Assembly: GCF_000783395.1 (NCBI RefSeq)
Contig: NZ_JSFK01000005.1
Location: 1-64,000, forward strand
DNA length: 64,000 bases
Origin: Pseudomonas chlororaphis
Lineage (GTDB): Bacteria > Pseudomonadota > Gammaproteobacteria > Pseudomonadales > Pseudomonadaceae
Reading direction: 5' to 3'
Every line of letters starts with the position of its first letter. Within the stretch, counting starts at the first letter, position 1. Under the pieces are notes generated by a model, which worked only from the letters and a program-made list of their open reading frames with translations, was not told the origin of the DNA and did no database searches. The position numbers and the translations under genes were made by a program. Positions 55,401-63,129 of the stretch are shown piece by piece.

Positions 55401-55679
55401 GATCAGGTTTTCGTCGGCTACGGTAAGACTCCGGCCCTCAGTGAAGGCCTCAATAAATGCATTCAGAAAAGGCACGGGTTCGGAGTTCAGGACAAAACGG
55501 GTATCACGATAAAATATCGTATCTAGAGTGAGTGAGCCAGGTGCGAGACAGTATTGTAGATAGTTTTCCAATTGCGACCTGGCAACACTGCGCAATGTAG
55601 GGTGGTCGTTGAATTGAGCGCGTATCGAATGTTCGAATATAAAACGTTTGTCATCAACCAGTTTTTCTTGGGGCGACAC
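52491..55679 (-). CDS. Polymorphic-toxin-like protein, DUF6543-type body with C-terminal HYD1-like ADP-ribosyltransferase segment
   Basis: 1062 residues, no signal peptide. The N-terminal ~700 residues follow the layout of large Pseudomonas DUF6543 (dermonecrotic-toxin-like) proteins: FNDHPTLRSVARSQL near the start and VPAWMTPDYVKSLIQSVDIG with LFTVHLRNQLPLQALEAKL in the middle. The last ~135 residues (from 928) read LYHYVNRDKLATIK...GLYVTDLAPD, with His930, Tyr967 and Asp970 in the order of Tox-ART-HYD1 domains. The GTG at 55679 has AGGA eight bases upstream. GC is clearly lower than the neighbours (about 37-45% at 55021-55140). The 3' end is 14 bases from the AraC stop, leaving no room for an immunity gene. 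Confidence 0.75.
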   Translation of the reverse strand: MSPQEKLVDDKRFIFEHSIRAQFNDHPTLRSVARSQLENYLQYCLAPGSLTLDTIFYRDTRFVLNSEPVPFLNAFIEAFTEGRSLTVADENLIIPVNAEGRATIDLADFQLAQEELCQTLVATLQQQLLDYWQQPADNGMKRWQWLAEVVKDACASNINESLHQSDQDFYYALTGLVIKPEKQYRQIFNEHLRPPAYLLQFTLNNGTDNLSLIYPALLITNKSGTVLIQPSGAWERFKSESDCIQNIARDLQHRWEFAELSVDRYEPEADIFDELVRVLIDQQLLELESIQIPVSEMFEGAEQLFDQITDPLRLFAGKKPHVYHAENVDKHLPQWLKDADSDDRRTYRRYVSAMAATHLEYDGATFFTHLDSIRDFAYRALVDQMSRDGHDPVNPDDMELNIKVARGVPGGWGSVETIRLGIIDFALENLAGLPWGTMTVKGLHQRDVPAWMTPDYVKSLIQSVDIGRTYPAYLKQHLLDNRTEASSRQNLFTVHLRNQLPLQALEAKLTGVHGFDDVGVRLIIALADAGDASQEIVVSPLHLRLGPVLNMFIITAGDRSDAPVILYRPFYSPSLIQFRSRSHLEQAIQSDAPLQKSIHDWYKAVVRHTGLLGANEIRLRWELKNVSPLQGDVFQHLYEANSRALVELADRQSVSNAESRWAHFKTLSWLIFESLLPLVTGPAATAGWLVQLAVSLKADLEALSQSDGQDKSFAVADLLLNLAAVLMHAGRITTRSQNAPHLSIEPEVFEYSVESTSPATPDVPVIENRSLPSEQHPQVDLSITENAWATPRSSYSRAHRAILDSFAMEKPVDLGEPVAQGRNKGLYRYNDKWHALVEGQFFRVSIEEGPVLIIDPVDYLRPGPFLISDGQGRWTVDNRMYLKGGAPNKRSHDDFNTEAPGPSRRAIADSSGFPSVIETEIKPLPKQLYHYVNRDKLATIKATRSAFIDNSSNDAYGRPQRNIVGLYVTDLAPDSMPLQQLSETLFGKNRYNISSRANKIHAVLELDPTLYPEGSVKLFKLESPKLTDHIYVLRGSKNDLQLRIKASTFGTGTTSLVSVKEL

Positions 55680-55922
55680 GGTGCGTTCCTTTTGGAAAAG
55701 TCAGAGAGTGGGTGTTTGTCATTGCAAACTAACAAGGCAACCAACTTGTGGCCACTGCATATAATTATCAACTTGTAAGTAACCGCTTGTATGCCAGTCG
55801 GGGTTGGCCAAACCAGTCAGCCACTTTGATAGCTTTGACCATTGCCCCAACCCCCGCACAGCGCGACTATCTCCCTGTTGTTTACGGTTCCCAGCCTAAT
55901 AAAAAACAGAGGGATTCTGGCA

Positions 55923-57587
55923 ATGCGCGATTACTTGTCGGCCACCAAACAGTTCAACTATCAGCACACCGTGGATACCGCGCTCAGCGGTACGCTTGAG
56001 GCGCTCAACGCCTGTGTCGAATGCTGCGACCGCCACGCCTTGCCCGGGCGCATTGCGCTGTTCTGGGAGGGTCGCGACGGCGCGAGTGCGACGTACACCT
56101 TCAACGATCTGCAGGACAAAGCCGCGCGTTTCGCCAATTTTCTCCTCGCCCAAGGCGTGCAGAAGGGTGACAAGGTCGCCGGTCTGCTGCCGCGCAACAT
56201 CGAATTGCTCATCACCGTGTTGGCCACCTGGCGCATCGGCGCGGTGTATCAGCCGCTGTTCACCGCGTTCGGCCCCAAAGCCCTCGAACATCGCCTGAAC
56301 AGTTCCGGCGCCAAAGTCGTGGTCACCGACGCGGTCAACCGGCCGAAACTCGCTGAAGTCGCCGATTGCCCAACGCTCGTTACCGTCGGCGGCGCGAAAG
56401 GCCAGGGCATCGTCCGTGGCGATTTCAGTTTCTGGGCCGAACTGCCCAACTATTCCAACGTCTGCGAACCGGTAATGCTGACTGGCGAAGACCCCTTCCT
56501 GTTGATGTTCACCTCGGGCACCACCGGCCCGTCGAAAGCGCTGTCGGTGCCACTCAAAGCCATCGTCGCGTTCCAGAGCTACACCCGCGATGCGGTCGAT
56601 CTGCGCCCGGAAGATGCGTTCTGGAACGTCGCCGATCCGGGCTGGGCCTACGGCATCTACTTCGGCGTCACCGGCCCGTTGTCGATGGGCCACCCGATCA
56701 CCTTCTACGATGGCCCGTTCACCCTCGAAAGCACCTGCCGGGTGATCAACAAGTACGGCATCACCAACCTCACCGGTTCACCAACGGCTTATCGCTTGCT
56801 GATTGCCGGCGGCGACGAGTTCGCCAGGTCGATCAAAGGCAAGCTGCGCATCGTCAGCAGCGCCGGTGAGCCGTTGAACCCGGAAGTGATTCGTTGGTTC
56901 GCCGACAACCTCGACGTGATCATCCATGACCATTACGGCCAGACCGAACTGGGCATGGTCCTGTGCAATCACCACGGCCTCGACCATCCGGTACACGTCG
57001 GCGCCGCTGGTTTCGCCTCGCCGGGCCACCGCATCGTCGTGCTCGACGACCAATACAACGAACTCGGCGTCGGCCAGCCGGGCATTCTTGCCATCGACCG
57101 ACCGCAATCACCGATGTGCTGGTTCGGTGGCTACGAAGGCGCGCCGACCAAAGCCTTCGTCGGCAATTACTACCTCAGTGGCGACACCGTGGAATGGAAC
57201 CCGGACGGCAGCATCAGCTTCGTTGGCCGCAGCGATGATGTGATCACCACCTCCGGCTACCGCGTCGGCCCGTTCGATGTGGAAAGCGCGCTGATTGAAC
57301 ACCCGGCGGTGGTCGAAGCGGCGGTGGTCGGCAAACCGGATCCGGAACGCACCGAGCTGGTCAAAGCTTTCGTCGTGCTGAGTGCGCAATACCGTGCGGC
57401 TCCGGAGTTGGCCGAAGAGCTGCGCCAACATGTGCGCAAACGGCTGGCCGCGCACTCATACCCGCGTGAAATCGAATTTGTCAGCGAATTGCCCAAGACC
57501 CCGAGTGGCAAATTGCAGCGCTTTATCTTGCGCAATCAGGAAATCGCCAAGGCTCAAGAGGCCGCGGCGCATAACGTTTCAGCTTGA
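55923..57587 (+). CDS. AMP-binding acyl-CoA synthetase
   Basis: 554 residues. The ANL-superfamily motifs are LFMFTSGTTGPSKALSV, HYGQTELGM, GRSDDVITTSGYRVGPFDVE and PSGKLQRFIL with the final catalytic Lys. It activates a short or branched-chain acid to its CoA ester via an adenylate. The ATG at 55923 has GAGGG upstream. First gene of an operon with an SDR (18 bases later), thiolase, acyl-CoA dehydrogenase and hydratase. Confidence 0.92.
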   Translation: MRDYLSATKQFNYQHTVDTALSGTLEALNACVECCDRHALPGRIALFWEGRDGASATYTFNDLQDKAARFANFLLAQGVQKGDKVAGLLPRNIELLITVLATWRIGAVYQPLFTAFGPKALEHRLNSSGAKVVVTDAVNRPKLAEVADCPTLVTVGGAKGQGIVRGDFSFWAELPNYSNVCEPVMLTGEDPFLLMFTSGTTGPSKALSVPLKAIVAFQSYTRDAVDLRPEDAFWNVADPGWAYGIYFGVTGPLSMGHPITFYDGPFTLESTCRVINKYGITNLTGSPTAYRLLIAGGDEFARSIKGKLRIVSSAGEPLNPEVIRWFADNLDVIIHDHYGQTELGMVLCNHHGLDHPVHVGAAGFASPGHRIVVLDDQYNELGVGQPGILAIDRPQSPMCWFGGYEGAPTKAFVGNYYLSGDTVEWNPDGSISFVGRSDDVITTSGYRVGPFDVESALIEHPAVVEAAVVGKPDPERTELVKAFVVLSAQYRAAPELAEELRQHVRKRLAAHSYPREIEFVSELPKTPSGKLQRFILRNQEIAKAQEAAAHNVSA

Positions 57588-57605
57588 AGATCAGGAACTA
57601 CTGTC

Positions 57606-58367
57606 ATGCAGATCGAGAACAAGGTTTTTATCGTCACCGGCGGCGCATCCGGCCTGGGTGCTGCCACCGCTGAATTGCTGGTCAGTGCCGGCGCCAAAGT
57701 GATGCTGGTGGACATGAACGCGGAAGCGGTCGCCGCGCAGGCTCAGCGTCTGGGCGCGCAAAGTGTGGTCGCCGACATCAGCAACGAAGCCGCCGCCGAA
57801 GCTGCCGTGCAGGCGACCGTCAAAGCCTTCGGCAGCCTCAACGGTCTGGTCAACTGCGCCGGCATCGTTCGTGGTGAGAAGATCCTCGGCAAGAACGGCC
57901 CGCACGCGCTGAGCAGTTTTGCCCAAGTGATCAACGTCAACCTGATCGGCAGCTTCAACATGCTGCGTCTGGCCGCTGCGGCGATTGCCGAGAGCGAAGC
58001 CAACGCGGACGGCGAGCGCGGTGTGATCATCAATACCGCTTCGGTCGCAGCGTTCGACGGCCAGATCGGCCAAGCGGCGTACTCGGCTTCCAAGGGCGCG
58101 ATCGCCAGCCTGACCCTGCCAGCCGCCCGTGAACTGGCGCGCTTCGGCATCCGTGTGATGACCATTGCCCCCGGCATTTTCGAAACGCCGATGATGGCCG
58201 GCATGACCCCGGAAGTCCGCGATTCGCTGGCCGCCGGCGTACCGTTCCCGCCACGTCTGGGCAAGCCTGCTGAGTACGCCGCGCTGGTTCGGCATATCAT
58301 CGAAAACAGCATGCTCAACGGCGAGGTGATCCGTCTCGACGGCGCCTTGCGCATGGCCGCCAAGTAA
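57606..58367 (+). CDS. SDR-family 3-hydroxyacyl-CoA dehydrogenase (HSD17B10-like)
   Basis: 253 residues. Cofactor motif [20 protein letters not shown]-type region [12 protein letters not shown], and the catalytic [11 protein letters not shown] (Tyr-x-x-x-Lys), with the preceding Ser in [11 protein letters not shown]. Relatives of HSD17B10 oxidise 2-methyl-3-hydroxybutyryl-CoA with NAD+ in isoleucine degradation. Between the ligase and thiolase genes, which fits such a step. Confidence 0.92.
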   Translation: MQIENKVFIVTGGASGLGAATAELLVSAGAKVMLVDMNAEAVAAQAQRLGAQSVVADISNEAAAEAAVQATVKAFGSLNGLVNCAGIVRGEKILGKNGPHALSSFAQVINVNLIGSFNMLRLAAAAIAESEANADGERGVIINTASVAAFDGQIGQAAYSASKGAIASLTLPAARELARFGIRVMTIAPGIFETPMMAGMTPEVRDSLAAGVPFPPRLGKPAEYAALVRHIIENSMLNGEVIRLDGALRMAAK

Positions 58368-58379
58368 GGAGGATTTGTC

Positions 58380-59573
58380 ATGACTATTTCCAACGATCCG
58401 ATTGTTATCGTCAGCGCCGTGCGCACGCCAATGGGCGGTTTTCAGGGCGAACTGAAGAGCCTCACCGCGCCGCAACTCGGTGCTGCGGCGATCAAGGCTG
58501 CGGTTGAACGCGCCGGTGTCGCCAGCGATGCAGTCGATGAAGTGTTGTTCGGTTGCGTATTGCCTGCGGGCCTCGGTCAGGCGCCTGCGCGTCAGGCTGC
58601 TTTGGGCGCCGGGCTGGATAAATCGACCCGTTGCACCACGATCAACAAGATGTGCGGCTCGGGCATGGAAACCACCATTCTCGCTCACGACATGCTGGTG
58701 GCTGGCAGCGCCGATGTGGTGATTGCCGGTGGTATGGAAAGCATGTCCAACTCGCCGTATCTGCTGGATCGCGCTCGCGCCGGTTACCGCATGGGCCATG
58801 GTCGCGTGCTTGATTCGATGTTCCTCGACGGCCTCGAAGACGCCTACGACAAGGGGCGCCTGATGGGCACCTTTGCCGAAGACTGTGCCGAGACCAATCA
58901 TTTCAGCCGCGAAGCGCAGGATGCCTTTGCCATCGCCTCGACCACCCGCGCGCAGCAGGCGATCCAGGATGGCAGTTTCAAGGACGAAATCGTCCCGCTG
59001 ACCGTGACCGTCGGCAAAGAACAGGTGCTGATCAGCCACGACGAACAGCCGCCGAAAGCCAAACTCGACAAGATTGCCTCGCTGAAACCGGCTTTCCGCG
59101 AAGGCGGCACGGTGACGGCCGCGAATTCCAGTTCGATCTCTGACGGCGCGGCGGCGCTGGTGCTGATGCGTCAGTCGCAGGCGCAGAAACTGGGCTTGAA
59201 ACCGTTGGCCGTTATCCATGGTCATGCAGCGTTCGCCGACACCCCCGGTCTGTTCCCGGTGGCACCGATTGGGGCGATCAAAAAGTTGATCAAGAAAACC
59301 GGTTGGTCGCTGGGTGATGTCGATCTGTTCGAGGTCAACGAGGCGTTTGCCGTGGTTGGCATGGCGGCGATGACGCACCTGGAAATCCCCCATGACAAGC
59401 TGAATGTGCATGGTGGTGCCTGTGCGCTGGGCCATCCGATCGGCGCGTCCGGTGCGCGGATTCTGGTGACGTTGCTGTCGGCCTTGCGCCAGAGAAAGCA
59501 GAAACGCGGTATCGCGGCGATCTGCATCGGCGGCGGCGAAGCGACGGCCATGGCCGTGGAATGCGTTTACTAA
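58380..59573 (+). CDS. Acetyl-CoA C-acyltransferase (thiolase)
   Basis: 397 residues. Active-site Cys is in TTINKMCGSGMET; the other catalytic residues appear in NVHGGACALGHPIGASGAR and the C-terminal CIGGGEATAMAVE. It cleaves 3-ketoacyl-CoA (probably 2-methylacetoacetyl-CoA here) to acetyl-CoA plus a shorter acyl-CoA. AAGGAGG is before the ATG. Twelve bases after the SDR stop. Confidence 0.93.
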   Translation: MTISNDPIVIVSAVRTPMGGFQGELKSLTAPQLGAAAIKAAVERAGVASDAVDEVLFGCVLPAGLGQAPARQAALGAGLDKSTRCTTINKMCGSGMETTILAHDMLVAGSADVVIAGGMESMSNSPYLLDRARAGYRMGHGRVLDSMFLDGLEDAYDKGRLMGTFAEDCAETNHFSREAQDAFAIASTTRAQQAIQDGSFKDEIVPLTVTVGKEQVLISHDEQPPKAKLDKIASLKPAFREGGTVTAANSSSISDGAAALVLMRQSQAQKLGLKPLAVIHGHAAFADTPGLFPVAPIGAIKKLIKKTGWSLGDVDLFEVNEAFAVVGMAAMTHLEIPHDKLNVHGGACALGHPIGASGARILVTLLSALRQRKQKRGIAAICIGGGEATAMAVECVY

Positions 59574-59589
59574 CGTTGACACTGGACCC

Positions 59590-59679
59590 TGTGGGAGCGG
59601 GCTTGCCCGCGATGGCGGTGGGTCAGACAGCCAATATGTTCAATGACAGGGCCCCATCGCTGGCAAGCCAGCTCCCACA
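59590..59679. repeat. Composite inverted repeat
   Basis: GGGAGCGGGCTTGCCCGCGATGG on the left and CCATCGCTGGCAAGCCAGCTCCC on the right pair imperfectly (each read in part). The left arm is a GC-rich variant, the right belongs to the GGAGCTGGCTTGCCAGCGAT class. It lies within the acyl-CoA operon between thiolase and acyl-CoA dehydrogenase. Confidence 0.8.
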
Positions 59680-59715
59680 GGGTTCGGTGTTGTCACCCGG
59701 ATTTAAGGATTCACC

Positions 59716-60843
59716 ATGATTCCCAACGAAGACCAAACCCAGATCCGCGACATGGCCCGGCAGTTCGCCGAGGAACGCTTGAAGCCGTTCGCCGCCGAGT
59801 GGGATCGCGAGCATCGATTCCCCAAGGAAGCCATCGGCGAGATGGCTGAGTTGGGCTTCTTCGGCATGCTCGTGCCGGAACAGTGGGGCGGTTGCGACAC
59901 CGGTTACCTGGCGTACGCCATGGCCCTGGAAGAAATCGCCGCTGGCGACGGCGCCTGCTCGACGATCATGAGCGTGCACAACTCGGTCGGCTGTGTGCCG
60001 ATCCTCAAGTTCGGCAACGACGATCAGCGTGAACGCTTTCTCAAACCGCTGGCCAGCGGCGCCATGCTCGGTGCCTTTGCGCTAACCGAACCGCAGGCCG
60101 GTTCCGATGCCAGCAGCCTGAAAACCCGCGCACGGCTGGAAGGCGATCACTACGTGCTGAACGGCTGCAAACAGTTCATCACCTCCGGGCAGAACGCCGG
60201 GATCGTGATTGTGTTTGCGGTGACCGATCCGAGTGCCGGCAAGCGCGGCATCACTGCGTTTATCGTGCCGACCGATTCACCGGGCTATAAAGTCGCTCGC
60301 GTCGAAGACAAACTCGGCCAGCACGCCTCCGACACCTGCCAGATCCTCTTCGAAGACGTCAAAGTGCCGGTGGCCAACCGTTTGGGTGAGGAGGGCGAGG
60401 GTTACAAGATCGCCCTGGCCAACCTTGAAGGTGGCCGCGTCGGCATCGCCTCGCAATCGGTGGGCATGGCCCGCGCGGCGTTCGAAGCAGCGCGTGATTA
60501 CGCCCGTGAGCGTGACACCTTCGGTAAGCCGATCATCGAGCATCAAGCCGTGGCGTTCCGCTTGGCTGACATGGCCACGCAGATCGCCGTCGCCCGGCAG
60601 ATGGTGCATTACGCCGCCGCCCTGCGCGACAGCGGTCAACCGGCACTGGTTGAGGCGTCGATGGCCAAACTGTTCGCTTCGGAAATGGCCGAGAAGGTCT
60701 GTTCGATGGCGTTGCAAACCCTCGGTGGTTACGGTTACCTCAACGACTTCCCGCTGGAGCGCATCTATCGCGACGTGCGTGTCTGCCAGATCTACGAAGG
60801 CACCAGCGATATTCAGCGCATGGTCATTTCGCGCAATCTTTGA
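59716..60843 (+). CDS. Acyl-CoA dehydrogenase
   Basis: 375 residues. Signature motifs are [17 protein letters not shown] (first) and the base-bearing end [20 protein letters not shown]-linked dehydrogenation of a short, probably 2-methyl-branched, acyl-CoA; electrons go to ETF. AAGGA is eight bases before the ATG. Part of the AMP-ligase operon. Confidence 0.92.
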   Translation: MIPNEDQTQIRDMARQFAEERLKPFAAEWDREHRFPKEAIGEMAELGFFGMLVPEQWGGCDTGYLAYAMALEEIAAGDGACSTIMSVHNSVGCVPILKFGNDDQRERFLKPLASGAMLGAFALTEPQAGSDASSLKTRARLEGDHYVLNGCKQFITSGQNAGIVIVFAVTDPSAGKRGITAFIVPTDSPGYKVARVEDKLGQHASDTCQILFEDVKVPVANRLGEEGEGYKIALANLEGGRVGIASQSVGMARAAFEAARDYARERDTFGKPIIEHQAVAFRLADMATQIAVARQMVHYAAALRDSGQPALVEASMAKLFASEMAEKVCSMALQTLGGYGYLNDFPLERIYRDVRVCQIYEGTSDIQRMVISRNL

Positions 60844-60859
60844 GAAGGAATTTTAATTT

Positions 60860-61633
60860 ATGACTTACGAAACCATTCTGCTGGAAACCCAAGGCCGCGT
60901 TGGCCTGATCACCCTCAACCGCCCACAGGCGCTGAATGCCCTGAATGCGCAACTGGTCAGTGAAGTAAACCAGGCCCTCGATGCGCTGGAAGCCGATGCG
61001 AACATCGGCTGCATCGTGCTCACCGGTTCGAAAAAAGCTTTTGCCGCCGGTGCCGACATCAAGGAAATGGCCGAGCTGACTTACCCGCAGATCTACATGG
61101 ACGATCTGTTCAGCGACAGTGACCGCGTGGCCAACCGGCGTAAGCCGATTATTGCGGCGGTCAACGGTTTTGCCTTGGGCGGCGGCTGTGAGCTGGCGCT
61201 GATGTGCGATTTCATTCTGGCTGGCGACAACGCCAAATTCGGCCAACCGGAAATCAATCTCGGTGTGTTGCCGGGCATGGGCGGCACCCAGCGCCTGACC
61301 CGCGCCGTGGGCAAGGCGAAAGCCATGGAAATGTGCCTGAGCGGGCGCTTGATTGATGCGGTGGAGGCTGAGCGTTGCGGCATCGTTGCGCGGATTGTGC
61401 CGAGCGATGAGTTGCTCGACGAAGCGCTGAAAGTGGCCGCTGTGATTGCCAGCAAGTCGTTGCCGATTGCGATGATGATCAAAGAGAGCGTGAATCGTGC
61501 CTTTGAAGTGAACCTGACCGAGGGCGTGCGCTTTGAACGTCGGGTGTTCCATGCAGCGTTTGCCACACAGGATCAGAAGGAAGGGATGGCTGCGTTTATT
61601 GCCAAGCGTGAGGCGGCATTCCAAGGCAAATAA
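60860..61633 (+). CDS. Enoyl-CoA hydratase
   Basis: 257 residues. The oxyanion loops [12 protein letters not shown] and [16 protein letters not shown] are followed by the two catalytic Glu-bearing stretches (GGGCELALM and [19 protein letters not shown]). Hydrates the enoyl-CoA from the dehydrogenase one gene before; 16 bases between them. Confidence 0.93.
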   Translation: MTYETILLETQGRVGLITLNRPQALNALNAQLVSEVNQALDALEADANIGCIVLTGSKKAFAAGADIKEMAELTYPQIYMDDLFSDSDRVANRRKPIIAAVNGFALGGGCELALMCDFILAGDNAKFGQPEINLGVLPGMGGTQRLTRAVGKAKAMEMCLSGRLIDAVEAERCGIVARIVPSDELLDEALKVAAVIASKSLPIAMMIKESVNRAFEVNLTEGVRFERRVFHAAFATQDQKEGMAAFIAKREAAFQGK

Positions 61634-61651
61634 ATGTAGTGCCCGAGCTGA

Positions 61652-61748
61652 CGCCTTCGCGAGCAGGCTCGCTCCCACATAAGGTTCTCGGCGTTCACAA
61701 AATCTGTGTTCGCTGGAGATCTCTGTGGGAGCGAGCCTGCTCGCGAAG
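61652..61748. repeat. REP-type inverted repeat, GAGCGAGCCTGCTCGCGAA class
   Basis: Two inverted GAGCGAGCCTGCTCGCGAA arms with ~50 bases between, after the enoyl-CoA hydratase gene. It directly precedes the long inverted-repeat element. Confidence 0.88.
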
Positions 61749-61773
61749 CTTTTAAGGTTTGATATACGTCAAA

Positions 61774-61961
61774 ATCAAAAGCCCCTCACCCTAACCCTCT
61801 CCCGGAGGGAGAGGGGACTGAACGGGGGATATTGATGATCTGCGCCGACCTGGGTGTCCATCGGTGAATCCATAATCGACTCGGTCTTTCAGGTCGATGT
61901 ATAACGCCAGACACCTCGGTCGGCCCCCTCTCCCTCTGGGAGAGGGCTGGGGTGAGGGAAA
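61774..61961. repeat. Long inverted-repeat intergenic element, copy 2
   Basis: Same ends (CCCCTCACCCTAACCCTCTCCC-type and GGGAGAGGGCTGGGGTGAGGG-type, read in parts) and same inner words (GAATCCATAATCGACTCG, CACCTCGGTCGGCCCCCTCT) as the copy at 22165. It lies between the two convergent acyl-CoA gene sets. Confidence 0.8.
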
Positions 61962-61974
61962 GGGGCCAACACCA

Positions 61975-63126
61975 TTACAACTGATAGTGCTTCAGCTCCC
62001 GCGCAATCACCATCCGCTGAATCTCGCTCGAGCCTTCATAGATCTGGGTAATCCGCGCATCACGGTAGTACTTCTCGACCGGGTAATCCTCCAGATACCC
62101 ATACCCGCCATGAATCTGAATCGCCGACGAGCAGACCTTCTCGGCCATCTCCGATGCAAACAGCTTGGCCTGCGAAGCCTCGGACAAACACGGCTTGCCC
62201 GCCGTACGCAGCCGCGCCGCATGCAGGATCATCAAGCGCGCCGCATTGATCTGCATATGCATGTCGGCCAGCAGGTTGGCGATGCTCTGGTGCTCATTGA
62301 TCGGTTTGCCGAACTGGATGCGGTCACGCGAATACACCAGCGCCGCTTCAAACGCGGCGCGGGCGATGCCCAGTGCTTGTGCGGCAATGCCGATGCGTCC
62401 GCCTTCAAGGTTCGACAGAGCAATCGCCAGACCTTTGCCGCGCTCGCCAAGCAGATTGGCCTCGGGAATGCTGCAGTCGTTCAGCGTCACCGCACAGGTA
62501 TCAGAGGCACGGATACCCATCTTGTGCTCGGTGCGATCAACGATAAAACCCGCAGTATCGGTAGGCACCAGAAACGCCGAAATACCTTTCTTGCCCAGGT
62601 CCGGATCCGTTACCGCAAACACGATCGCCAGCTTCGCCCGTTTGCCGTTGCTGACAAATTGCTTGGCGCCGTTGATCACCCATTGGCCGTCACGCAGTTC
62701 GGCACGGGTGCGCAGGTTGTGCGCTTCGGAACCGGCCTGCGGTTCGGTCAGGCAGAAGCAGCCAATGGTTTGCCCACTGGCCAGATCCGCCAGCCAGGTC
62801 TGTTTCTGCGCTTCGCTGCCGTAGTTGAGCACCGGGCCGCAGCCGACCGAGTTGTGAATGCTCATGAATGCGCCCGTCGCGCCGTCACCGGCGGAAATCT
62901 CTTCCACGGCCAAGGCGTAGGCGACGTAATCGACGTAAGTGCCGCCACATTCCTCAGGCACTACCATGCCTAACAGCCCCAGCTCACCCATCTTCGCGAC
63001 GAGCGCGTCGTCGATCCAGCCCGCCTTTTCCCAGGCCTGCGCGTGGGGCGCGATTTCGCCACGGGCAAAGTCCCGGGCCATGTCGCGGATCATCACTTGT
63101 TCTTCAGTCAGTTCGAGATCGTGCAT
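61975..63126 (-). CDS. Acyl-CoA dehydrogenase (isobutyryl-CoA dehydrogenase-like)
   Basis: 383 residues. Motifs [19 protein letters not shown] and [17 protein letters not shown] mark a short-chain acyl-CoA dehydrogenase; the length and neighbour suggest the isobutyryl-CoA/2-methyl class of valine degradation. It starts 3 bases after the 3-hydroxyisobutyryl-CoA hydrolase gene, so they are one operon. Confidence 0.9.
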   Translation of the reverse strand: MHDLELTEEQVMIRDMARDFARGEIAPHAQAWEKAGWIDDALVAKMGELGLLGMVVPEECGGTYVDYVAYALAVEEISAGDGATGAFMSIHNSVGCGPVLNYGSEAQKQTWLADLASGQTIGCFCLTEPQAGSEAHNLRTRAELRDGQWVINGAKQFVSNGKRAKLAIVFAVTDPDLGKKGISAFLVPTDTAGFIVDRTEHKMGIRASDTCAVTLNDCSIPEANLLGERGKGLAIALSNLEGGRIGIAAQALGIARAAFEAALVYSRDRIQFGKPINEHQSIANLLADMHMQINAARLMILHAARLRTAGKPCLSEASQAKLFASEMAEKVCSSAIQIHGGYGYLEDYPVEKYYRDARITQIYEGSSEIQRMVIARELKHYQL

Positions 63127-63129
63127 GGC

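Noticed and set aside
57591..59582. 663-residue frame opposite the SDR and thiolase genes
   Set aside because: Spans two genuine genes with full catalytic motifs on the other strand; its composition is typical of antisense frames.
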